A stretch of DNA of 5,321 bases, from contig JAGAKC010000269.1 in NCBI GenBank assembly GCA_017848155.1, positions 1 to 5,321 of the forward strand, in the 5' to 3' direction. A model generated the notes under the pieces. That model had not been told where the DNA came from. It searched no databases and saw only the letters and a list, made by a program, of their open reading frames with translations. This document shows, piece by piece, positions 1-5,321 of the stretch. The number at the start of each line of letters is the position of its first letter. The first letter of the stretch is position 1. Made by a program: the position numbers and the translations under genes. Source of the DNA: Oscillospiraceae bacterium (lineage in GTDB: Bacteria; Bacillota; Clostridia; Oscillospirales; Ruminococcaceae).

Positions 1-700
1 AGGCTATCTTACGGCATTATTCATGGCACAGCAGGGCTGCAACCTTATACTGCACAGCAGGAAGCCCGAAAACACCGAAAAGGTGCTTTCCGAGGTAAAG
101 GCGCTGGGAGTTGACGCATACACGGTATCTGCGGAGCTTTCCGACCTTGACGCAGTTGCAGCGATGCTTAAGGAGATAGACGAGCGTGGCACGGTGGTGG
201 ATATCGTGCTGAACAACGCAGGACTCCAGATAGCATACAGGAACGAGTATTACAGCACACCCGTGTCAGACTACACCGAGAGCTTTAAGATAAACACCAT
301 AGCTCCTGCGATGATATGCTACCACTTCATGCCGAAGATGATAGAGCGTGGCTTCGGACGTATCCTTAACACGACCAGCGGCATCAGGCTGGAGCCGCAG
401 CAGGCAGGCTACTCCGCAAGCAAGGCGGCGCTTGACAAGATAACCATCGACCTCGGCTCCACGGTCGAGGGCACCGACGTGATGATAAACCTCACCGACC
501 CGGGCTGGTGCAGGACGGACCTCGGCGGACCCCACGCTCCGAACGCACCCGAAAGCGCTATCCCCGGAATAGTGGTCGGCGCATTCGTTGACGACAGGAA
601 GTCGGGCAGATACCTCAATGCACCGCACTTCACGGGAATGACGCTCGAGGACGCCGTAAGAAAGGCAGAAGCAGAGTTTGACAGCCCCTACGGTAATTGA
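1..700 (+). CDS. SDR family NAD(P)-dependent oxidoreductase, 5' partial
   Basis: Classical short-chain dehydrogenase/reductase: a cytoplasmic Rossmann-fold enzyme oxidising or reducing a carbonyl/hydroxyl with NAD(P)(H). The frame is already open at base 2, and its first codon is a Gly followed 11 residues later by another Gly (GYLTALFMAQQG). This matches the last Gly of the TGxxxGxG loop in FabG-like enzymes, so only the first strand and most of that loop are missing. Numbering from the internal Met at 23: NNAG at 64-67, Asn91, Ser119, Tyr130 and Lys134 (YSASK) make the catalytic tetrad, and DPGWCRTD follows at about residues 158-165. The Ser-Tyr spacing is 11, two shorter than in FabG. HSRK at the end of the second strand suggests NADP preference (inference). 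The stop lies 10 nt before the GH113 gene, so the two are probably co-transcribed. The substrate cannot be told from sequence. The ATG at 23 is internal and not the true start. Confidence 0.93.
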   Translation, partial: GYLTALFMAQQGCNLILHSRKPENTEKVLSEVKALGVDAYTVSAELSDLDAVAAMLKEIDERGTVVDIVLNNAGLQIAYRNEYYSTPVSDYTESFKINTIAPAMICYHFMPKMIERGFGRILNTTSGIRLEPQQAGYSASKAALDKITIDLGSTVEGTDVMINLTDPGWCRTDLGGPHAPNAPESAIPGIVVGAFVDDRKSGRYLNAPHFTGMTLEDAVRKAEAEFDSPYGN

Positions 701-701
701 C

Positions 702-707
702 GGAGGA
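702..707 (+). promoter_or_regulatory. Ribosome binding site deciding the GH113 start
   Basis: GGAGGA lies in the 10-nt gap after the SDR stop, with 4 nt between the GGAGG core and the ATG at 711. It supports the ATG at 711 over the upstream in-frame TTG at 678, which lies inside the SDR gene and would add 11 residues with no family resemblance. Confidence 0.75.
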
Positions 708-710
708 CAG

Positions 711-1640
711 ATGGACTACATTAAAGGAATGACCTTTGCGCCCTTTGCGAGAAAGGGGGCACTGCTCAGCAGAGAGGCACGTCAGAGCCTCGACAGACTT
801 ATAGAGCGCACCAATGCGAACTTCATCATACTCGTGCCAAACGGCATGCAGGACACCGCACAGTCGGAAATGATAGACTTCCGCTCCGAGGCGTCCATGG
901 AGGACGGCGAGCTTCAGGAGTTCATACATTATGCACGGTCGGGCGGACTCCGTGTGGCGCTCAAGCCTACGGTAAACTGCCGCAACGGCACATGGCGTGC
1001 ACATATCAATTTTTTTGACGAGGACGTCCCCTGTGAGCCGAAATGGCGCAACTGGTTCAGGTCGTACACGGAGTTTCAGCTGCACTATGCCGAGATAGCG
1101 GAGAAATGCGGCTGCGAGATGTTCATTGCAGGCTGCGAGATGGTGCAGAGCGAGCGCCGTGAGGAAGAGTGGCGCACACTTATCAGCGACATCCGCCGTG
1201 AATACGGGGGACTTGTGTCCTACAACACCGACAAGTATCAGGAGCACAACGTTAAATGGTGGGACGCACTGGATGTCATCTCGTCCAGCGGCTACTATCC
1301 GATAACCGACTGGGAGAGGCAGCTCGACAGGATAGAAGCGGTGGTAAAGCGCTTCGGAAAGCCGTTCTTCTTTGCGGAGGCAGGCTGCATGTCCACGAAC
1401 GGCTCGAATCTCGTGCCCAATGACTGGGGAGTGCTCGGCGCAGTTGACCTTCAGGGTCAGGCGGACTGGTACAGGGCAATGTTCACGGCATGTGAAAAGC
1501 GTGACTGGGTGAGCGGCTTTGCAATGTGGGACTGGGCATGGCGGCAGTACCCCGAATCAAAGGCGGTAACGCACGGCGGCTACGATATATACTGTAAGCC
1601 TGCCGAAAAGGTGGTAAGCGAATTTTATGGCAGAAGATAA
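711..1640 (+). CDS. Glycoside hydrolase family 113 (beta-mannanase-like), cytoplasmic
   Basis: A 309-residue single-domain TIM-barrel glycosidase. Characterised GH113 enzymes (for example AaManA of Alicyclobacillus) are retaining hydrolases of beta-1,4-mannan and manno-oligosaccharides. Seen here: GMTFAPFARKG at the N-terminus, LKPTVNCRNGTWRAHI at 84-99, the acid/base Glu143 in IAGCEM, SYNTDKYQE at 170-178, SSSGYYPI at 191-198 and the nucleophile Glu223 in FFFAEAGC. The two Glu are 80 apart, the same spacing I recall for AaManA (Glu151, Glu231), and the length is close to its roughly 320 residues. There is no signal peptide, membrane helix or dockerin, so it probably acts in the cytoplasm on imported short oligosaccharides. 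Such proteins are often annotated as 1,4-beta-xylanase; the mannan specificity is from the family, not proven. Its end overlaps the start of the ABC transporter gene by 14 nt. Confidence 0.88.
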   Translation: MDYIKGMTFAPFARKGALLSREARQSLDRLIERTNANFIILVPNGMQDTAQSEMIDFRSEASMEDGELQEFIHYARSGGLRVALKPTVNCRNGTWRAHINFFDEDVPCEPKWRNWFRSYTEFQLHYAEIAEKCGCEMFIAGCEMVQSERREEEWRTLISDIRREYGGLVSYNTDKYQEHNVKWWDALDVISSSGYYPITDWERQLDRIEAVVKRFGKPFFFAEAGCMSTNGSNLVPNDWGVLGAVDLQGQADWYRAMFTACEKRDWVSGFAMWDWAWRQYPESKAVTHGGYDIYCKPAEKVVSEFYGRR

Positions 1641-3432
1641 GGCACGCACCGTGAAGGGTGCGTTTGAGACCTCGTCAGAGGTGATAGAGGAGAGCTTCCG
1701 AAAGCACAGGGACAGCAAGCTGCGGATACTCCTCGGACTATACAAGGGGCAGTATCTGCGGCTTTTCGGTGCAGTGCTGCTTTTTGCGGTAAAGCACTGT
1801 CCCGTGTGGGTGCTGCCTATTGCGACGGCAAACATAATAAACACAGCAACAAATCCCGATGAAAATGCGCTGCGTGACATCATCATCAATGTGGCGGTAA
1901 TGGTGGTGCTGGTGGCGCAGAATGTACTGTCGAACTACTTTCATGTGTCGCTTTACAGCAAGGTGATACGCGGTGTTGAGGCAGGACTTCGCAGCACGAT
2001 GGTGACGAAGCTGCAGAAGCTGTCCATGACCTTTCACAACGAGATACAGACGGGCAGGCTCCAGTCAAAGATGATACGTGACGTGGAGCAGATAGAGGGA
2101 CTTTCCTCGCAGATATTCATTTCGGTGCTTAGCATCATAATGAACATCATCGTGGCATTCGGAGTCGTTGTGAGCACCTCGATGACGGTATTCCTGTTCT
2201 TTCTCGGCACGATACCTGTTGCGGTGCTGATACGCACGGTGTTCAGAAAGACCATCAACACACGCAACCGTGAATTCCGAAAGGAGATGGAGGAAACTGC
2301 GGTAGCCGTGACCGAGATGACCGAGCTTATCCCCGTCACACGTGCCCATGCGCTGGAGGACGTGGAAACGAAACAGCTGAACGGTCAGCTTAAGCGCACC
2401 GCAGAAAAGGGCTTCAGACTGGACGTGATACAGAGCTTTTTCGGCTCGATAAGCTGGGCGTCGTTCCAGATATTTCAGGTGGTGTGCCTCGGCTTTACAG
2501 GCTGGCTCGCCGCATGCGGAACTATACTTCCCGGCGATGTGGTGATGTACCAGACCTACTTCTCCACCATCGTGAATCAGGTCAGCGGCATAATCACGCT
2601 GCTGCCCATCATCTCAAAGGGACTTGAAGCGGTAAGCTCGGTGGGAGAGATACTTCTGTCCGACGACATCGAGGAGCCTGACGAGAAGCCTGAGATAGGA
2701 GAGGTATACGGCGATATCGAGTTTAAGAACGTTACATTTCAGTTCCGTGACGCAGACACACCCGTGCTGAACGATCTCAGCTTCACAGTGAAGCGTGGTG
2801 AAACTGTGGCATTTGTGGGCGCTTCGGGCGCAGGAAAGACCACGATACTTAACCTTGTCATCGGCTTTCTTAAGCCGCAGTCGGGTCAGGTGCTGATAGA
2901 CGGAAAGGACATAAACGAGTTCAGCCTTAAGAGCTATCGCAGACATATCGCAGTGGTGCCGCAGAATGCGATGATATTCACGGGCACGCTGCGTGAGAAT
3001 ATCACCTACGGCACGGAAACGACCGACGACGGCTTCCTTGCGGAGGTGATAGAGTCGGCAAACCTCACGGAGCTCGTACATTCGCTTCCCGAGGGACTTG
3101 ACACACGCATAAACGAGCACGGCGCAAACCTTTCGGGCGGACAGCGTCAGAGAGTATCCATTGCACGTGCATTCATACGCAGACCACGGATACTGATACT
3201 GGACGAGGCTACCTCGGCGCTTGACACGGTGTCCGAGCGTAAGATACAGGAGAGCGTGGACAGGCTGGTGCAGGACAGGACGACGCTCATCGTTGCGCAC
3301 AGGCTGTCCACCATCAGGAATGCCGACAGGATAGCGGTGATAGGCGACGGAGGTCTGCTGGAATACGGCACCTTTGACGAGCTTATGGAGAAAAAGGGCG
3401 AATTTTATCACATGAGGACATTACAGGGATAA
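1627..3432 (+). CDS. ABC transporter, fused permease and ATP-binding protein
   Basis: Half-size ABC exporter of 601 residues (type IV/MsbA-like), expected to work as a dimer in the cytoplasmic membrane. A hydrophilic N-terminus (1-40) precedes six membrane segments at about 44-71, 84-104, 162-183, 185-206, 268-297 and 302-329. The ATPase domain is complete: A-loop Phe373 (usually Tyr), Walker A GASGAGKTT at 398-406, Q-loop Gln446, signature LSGGQ at 502-506, Walker B ILILDE at 522-527, D-loop SALD at 530-533 and H-loop His558. With every catalytic motif intact and no second half-transporter here, a homodimer is the simple reading; a partner outside the window is possible. The ATG at 1627 is the first possible start, because an in-frame TAA sits at 1615-1617. 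The only Shine-Dalgarno-like match (AAGGTGG, 1608-1614) is 12 nt away, so coupling to GH113 translation is likely. The substrate is unknown: drugs, peptides, lipids or glycans are all possible. Confidence 0.93.
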   Translation: MAEDKARTVKGAFETSSEVIEESFRKHRDSKLRILLGLYKGQYLRLFGAVLLFAVKHCPVWVLPIATANIINTATNPDENALRDIIINVAVMVVLVAQNVLSNYFHVSLYSKVIRGVEAGLRSTMVTKLQKLSMTFHNEIQTGRLQSKMIRDVEQIEGLSSQIFISVLSIIMNIIVAFGVVVSTSMTVFLFFLGTIPVAVLIRTVFRKTINTRNREFRKEMEETAVAVTEMTELIPVTRAHALEDVETKQLNGQLKRTAEKGFRLDVIQSFFGSISWASFQIFQVVCLGFTGWLAACGTILPGDVVMYQTYFSTIVNQVSGIITLLPIISKGLEAVSSVGEILLSDDIEEPDEKPEIGEVYGDIEFKNVTFQFRDADTPVLNDLSFTVKRGETVAFVGASGAGKTTILNLVIGFLKPQSGQVLIDGKDINEFSLKSYRRHIAVVPQNAMIFTGTLRENITYGTETTDDGFLAEVIESANLTELVHSLPEGLDTRINEHGANLSGGQRQRVSIARAFIRRPRILILDEATSALDTVSERKIQESVDRLVQDRTTLIVAHRLSTIRNADRIAVIGDGGLLEYGTFDELMEKKGEFYHMRTLQG

Positions 3433-3433
3433 T

Positions 3434-4162
3434 ATGGCTTACATACAGAGCTTTCGGAGATATGAAACGAAATATCTGCTGACACGTCAGCAGGCGGAGC
3501 GGCTGGTCGAGATGGCAGGCGACATGCTGATTCCCGACAGATACGGGGATTACACCATCTGCAACCTGTACCTTGACACGGAGGACTTCTATTTTATCGA
3601 GCACTCGCTTGACAAGCCTGTGTATAAGGAGAAGCTGCGGCTCAGGAGCTACGGCAATACCGACGGCGAGGGCACGGCTTTTCTGGAGATAAAGAAGAAG
3701 TACAACGGCGTCGTGTACAAGCGCAGGATAACGCTCCCGTACATACAGGCGCAGCGGTATCTGCTCCACGGAGAAAGACCGCAGTGTCTTGACGGCTTCA
3801 GGCAGGAGCAGATCTTTTCGGAGATAGACTGGCTCATAAAGCGGTATTCGCCCGTGCCGAGGGTGTACCTTGCATATGACAGACGTGCGTATGCGTCGGA
3901 GCAGTTTCAGGGGCTTCGTGTCACGTTTGACAGCAGCATCCGCAGCCGCTTTTCGGAGCTTACCCTCGCCCATGACAGCGGCACGCAGCTGCTTCATACG
4001 GGCATAGAGGACTACAGGCTGATGGAGATAAAATCCGACGGTGCGGTGCCGTATCCGCTGGCGCAGATATTGTCAGAGCTTCGGATATATCCCGTGTCCT
4101 TTTCAAAATACGGCAATATCTACAAAGCATTTCTTTGCGCAGATAAGGAGATACATGTATGA
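3434..4162 (+). CDS. VTC domain-containing protein (polyphosphate polymerase-like)
   Basis: A 242-residue protein that is a VTC domain from end to end. This domain belongs to the CYTH/triphosphate-tunnel fold; in yeast Vtc4 it makes polyphosphate from ATP in a basic tunnel. Seen: FRRYETKYLL at 7-16, LYLDTED at 45-51, KLRLRSY at 67-73, FLEIKKK at 83-89, YKRR at 95-98, YDRRAY at 148-153, RVTFDSSIR at 162-170, LMEIK at 196-200 and SFSKYG at 222-227. The basic residues Lys13, Arg69, Arg71, Lys87, Arg151, Arg170, Lys200 and Lys225 with Glu85 and Glu198 fall where the tunnel lining is expected (by analogy with Vtc4, not alignment). It has no signal peptide, membrane helix or SPX domain, so it is a cytosolic stand-alone catalytic domain. 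It starts 1 nt after the transporter stop, with a weak AGGG site 5 nt upstream, and overlaps the DUF4956 gene by 4 nt. Polymerase activity in bacterial members is inferred; another triphosphate reaction is possible. Confidence 0.9.
   Translation: MAYIQSFRRYETKYLLTRQQAERLVEMAGDMLIPDRYGDYTICNLYLDTEDFYFIEHSLDKPVYKEKLRLRSYGNTDGEGTAFLEIKKKYNGVVYKRRITLPYIQAQRYLLHGERPQCLDGFRQEQIFSEIDWLIKRYSPVPRVYLAYDRRAYASEQFQGLRVTFDSSIRSRFSELTLAHDSGTQLLHTGIEDYRLMEIKSDGAVPYPLAQILSELRIYPVSFSKYGNIYKAFLCADKEIHV
4145..4150 (+). promoter_or_regulatory. Ribosome binding site of the DUF4956 gene
   Basis: AAGGAG lies inside the end of the VTC gene, 8 nt before the ATG at 4159. It selects 4159 over the ATG at 4155, which is 4 nt away in the SD sense and opens a frame with no family resemblance. 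The 4159 ATG overlaps the VTC TGA as ATGA (4159-4162), a classic arrangement for coupled translation. Confidence 0.75.
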
Positions 4163-4836
4163 CAGAATTACTTTTTTCAAGGACGGAGATACTTTCGGGA
4201 CTTCCCGAGGCGGCAGCGGCAACGGGCATCACGCTCCTCTGCGGCATCATTACGGCGATAGTGTACAGGCTGGGCGCTGACAAGCCGTCGAAATACATGA
4301 TGGTGTCAACGCTCATCATCCCGACGATAGTGCAGGCGGTGATAATGATGGTAAACGGCAGCATCGGCGCAGGCGTTGCGGCGGCAGGCGCATTCAGCCT
4401 TGTGCGCTTCCGCTCCATCCCGGGCAGCTCCCGTGATATCTGCATACTGTTTCTCGGCATGGCGGCAGGACTTGTGGCAGGTATGGGCTTCCTCGGCTAT
4501 GCGCTGGCGGTGACGGTGGTGCTTGGTGTAGTCATCGTGCTTGCGGAGAAGCTGCTTCCGCCGCACGGCAGGGACACTCTCCGTCAGCTTAAGATAACCA
4601 TTCCCGAGGACATGGACTACAGCGGAGTTTTTGACGAGATACTGGACGAATACACATCCTCGCACAGGATGACAAGGGTGAGGACAGTGCGCATGGGCAC
4701 GATGTACGAGCTTATCTACGACGTGCACGTGAAAAAGAGCGTTTCGGAAAAGGAGATGTTGGACAGGCTGCGCAGCCGCAACGGAAATCTCACCGTATGC
4801 CTCGGCATAGTCCCCGACGCTAAGGAAGAGCTGTAA
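4159..4836 (+). CDS. DUF4956 domain-containing membrane protein
   Basis: A 225-residue integral membrane protein of the uncharacterised DUF4956 family. Hydrophobic segments lie at about 18-38, 48-66, 93-110 and 112-130. Between the second and third is a glycine/alanine-rich stretch leading into the family hallmark: GAFSLVRFRS at 77-86, then PGSSRD at 88-93, which places two invariant-looking Arg (83, 85) at the membrane. Residues about 141-225 are soluble; their pattern reads strand (144-149), helix (154-168), strand (172-179), strand (183-192), helix (196-207), strand (210-218), suggesting a ferredoxin/ACT-like fold. The architecture, four helices plus such a C-terminal domain, resembles MgtC-type proteins, but I see no direct motif match, so this is inference. 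It is translationally coupled to the VTC gene upstream and is followed after 15 nt by the lipoprotein gene. Biochemical function is unknown; a membrane partner of the VTC protein is the natural guess. Confidence 0.88.
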   Translation: MTELLFSRTEILSGLPEAAAATGITLLCGIITAIVYRLGADKPSKYMMVSTLIIPTIVQAVIMMVNGSIGAGVAAAGAFSLVRFRSIPGSSRDICILFLGMAAGLVAGMGFLGYALAVTVVLGVVIVLAEKLLPPHGRDTLRQLKITIPEDMDYSGVFDEILDEYTSSHRMTRVRTVRMGTMYELIYDVHVKKSVSEKEMLDRLRSRNGNLTVCLGIVPDAKEEL

Positions 4837-4837
4837 G

Positions 4838-4844
4838 AAAGGAG
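4838..4844 (+). promoter_or_regulatory. Ribosome binding site of the lipoprotein gene
   Basis: AAAGGAG in the 15-nt gap after the DUF4956 stop, 7 nt before the ATG at 4852. It is among the strongest sites in the window and fixes the start of the lipoprotein, whose signal peptide begins directly with MKK. Confidence 0.75.
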
Positions 4845-4851
4845 CTTATCT

Positions 4852-5321
4852 ATGAAAAAGTACAGATTTACTGCGGCACTGCTGGCGATGACAATGGTGC
4901 TTACCGCCTGCGATGGCGCATCCGATACATCAGCTTCGTCGGTAAGCTCTGCTGACGGCAGCTCACAAGCGCCTGAAAACAGCTCCTCGGCTGATGATAT
5001 ACCCGCCCCTGAGGATACATCTGCTCCTTCTGACACAACATCTGCTGTGGACACCTCTGCCCCCGAGGACACACCCGTGCCCGAGGGGACACTCGTCCCC
5101 GAAGAGGAGAAAGAAGCGCTGCCTCCGTCCGTGGAGCTTTCACACGGCGGCGGTATCTACCCCGAGGAGTTTCAGCTCACCCTGACAGGACTTGAGCAGG
5201 GGGAGATCTACTACACCACCGACGGCAGCGACCCTGCAAAGAGCGAAACGGCGCAGCTGTACACAGCGCCCCTTGCTGTGAGCGACCGCAGCGGCGACAA
5301 GAATATCGCATCCGCCGTATC
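4852..5321 (+). CDS. Lipoprotein with chitobiase-like domain, probable CotH kinase family, 3' partial
   Basis: The first 156 residues of a secreted, lipid-anchored protein; the frame runs open off the window. Residues 1-19 are a lipoprotein signal peptide (MKKYR, then a hydrophobic core) ending in the lipobox LTAC with Cys20 as the lipidated residue. Residues 21-92 are a disordered Ser/Thr/Pro/Asp/Glu/Ala spacer including a hexapeptide repeat (53-88). From about 93 a beta domain begins, with GGGIYPEEFQLTLTG, then IYYTTDGSDP at 119-128 and LYTAPLAVSDRSGDKN at 136-151. That pattern is the chitobiase/hexosaminidase C-terminal-like (CHB_HEX_C_1) module, and the version ending in xDRSxxxN is typical just ahead of CotH kinase domains in Clostridia. 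CotH proteins are atypical kinases, first known for spore-coat phosphorylation. The kinase part itself lies outside the window, so the CotH call rests on this module and on the VTC-DUF4956 context. Alternatively it is another surface carbohydrate-associated lipoprotein. Confidence 0.8.
   Translation, partial: MKKYRFTAALLAMTMVLTACDGASDTSASSVSSADGSSQAPENSSSADDIPAPEDTSAPSDTTSAVDTSAPEDTPVPEGTLVPEEEKEALPPSVELSHGGGIYPEEFQLTLTGLEQGEIYYTTDGSDPAKSETAQLYTAPLAVSDRSGDKNIASAV
5008..5115 (+). repeat. Six tandem 18-bp units encoding a P-x-D-T-x-x hexapeptide
   Basis: In the lipoprotein gene, residues 53-88 fall into six hexads: PEDTSA, PSDTTS, AVDTSA, PEDTPV, PEGTLV and PEEEKE. Thr is at position 4 of the first five and Asp at position 3 of the first four; the last unit is eroded. 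The DNA units have diverged, so this is an old coding repeat rather than a recent slippage product. It extends the surface domain away from the membrane or wall and offers regularly spaced Thr. Confidence 0.75.

Noticed and set aside
23..700. SDR gene as complete from the ATG at 23
   Set aside because: The frame continues upstream and residues before this Met align with the cofactor-binding loop; starting at 23 would leave out the first strand and loop that the fold needs.
630..1247. Long minus-strand open frame (205 codons) opposite the GH113 gene
   Set aside because: Shadow of a GC-rich coding strand: its translation has no recognisable domain, while the + frame carries GH113 catalytic motifs throughout.
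2614..3411. 265-codon minus-strand open frame opposite the ABC ATPase domain
   Set aside because: The + strand here encodes Walker A, signature and Walker B motifs; the antisense product has no family features and no ribosome site was evident.
3383..3997. 204-codon minus-strand open frame opposite the VTC gene
   Set aside because: It spans the ABC/VTC junction antisense to two well-supported genes and shows no domain.
3434..4162. VTC-like protein as a class IV adenylate cyclase or thiamine triphosphatase
   Set aside because: These share the tunnel fold, but the motif order (YETKYLL, KLRLRSY, FLEIKKK, YKRR, YDRRAY, SFSKYG) fits the VTC branch better.
4155..4280. Alternative ATG at 4155 opening a + frame over the DUF4956 start
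   Set aside because: The product ends early and matches nothing, whereas the ATG at 4159 gives the DUF4956 protein with the same ribosome site at better spacing.
4837..4851. Terminator or promoter between DUF4956 and the lipoprotein
   Set aside because: The gap is only 15 nt, filled by a ribosome site; there is no hairpin, T-run or -10/-35 pair.
4716..5072. Minus-strand frame rich in Ser/Ala/Glu opposite the lipoprotein spacer
   Set aside because: Its repetitive look is only the reverse reading of the low-complexity spacer; the + frame has signal peptide, lipobox and a strong ribosome site.

Overview
The window is a densely packed stretch of one strand: six genes, all on +, with gaps of 10, 1 and 15 nt and overlaps of 14 and 4 nt, and no room for a promoter or terminator between them. 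It therefore reads as (part of) one operon, cut at both ends: the first gene lacks its start and the last lacks its end. There are no RNA genes, insertion sequences, CRISPR arrays or gene-free stretches above 300 bases.

The GC content looks to be in the mid-50s percent by eye. Shine-Dalgarno sites are of the AGGAG type, ATA (Ile) and AGG (Arg) codons are frequent, and the protein families point to a Gram-positive anaerobe of the Clostridia, most likely a Ruminococcus-like member of the Oscillospiraceae from gut or rumen. This assignment is inferred from family resemblance, not from a marker gene.

Layout: (1) 1-700, the bulk of a classical short-chain dehydrogenase/reductase, starting exactly at the last glycine of its cofactor-binding loop; (2) 711-1640, a cytoplasmic GH113-type (beta-mannanase family) glycoside hydrolase with both catalytic glutamates; (3) 1627-3432, a complete half-size ABC exporter with fused membrane and ATPase domains; (4) 3434-4162, a soluble VTC-domain protein (CYTH-like polyphosphate polymerase fold); (5) 4159-4836, a DUF4956 four-helix membrane protein with a soluble C-terminal domain; (6) 4852-5321, the N-terminal part of a lipoprotein with a hexapeptide-repeat spacer and a chitobiase-C-terminal-like beta domain, of the sort that precedes a CotH kinase domain.

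The first two genes look metabolic (a redox step and intracellular oligosaccharide hydrolysis). The last three form what I recognise as a recurrent trio, VTC domain + DUF4956 + CotH-type surface protein, in Bacillota and Actinomycetota; its function is not established to my knowledge. The most interesting hypothesis is that the soluble VTC polymerase and the DUF4956 membrane protein, whose genes are translationally coupled by an ATGA overlap, form a split counterpart of the eukaryotic VTC complex (polymerase plus membrane channel), with the kinase-like lipoprotein and perhaps the ABC exporter acting at the cell surface.
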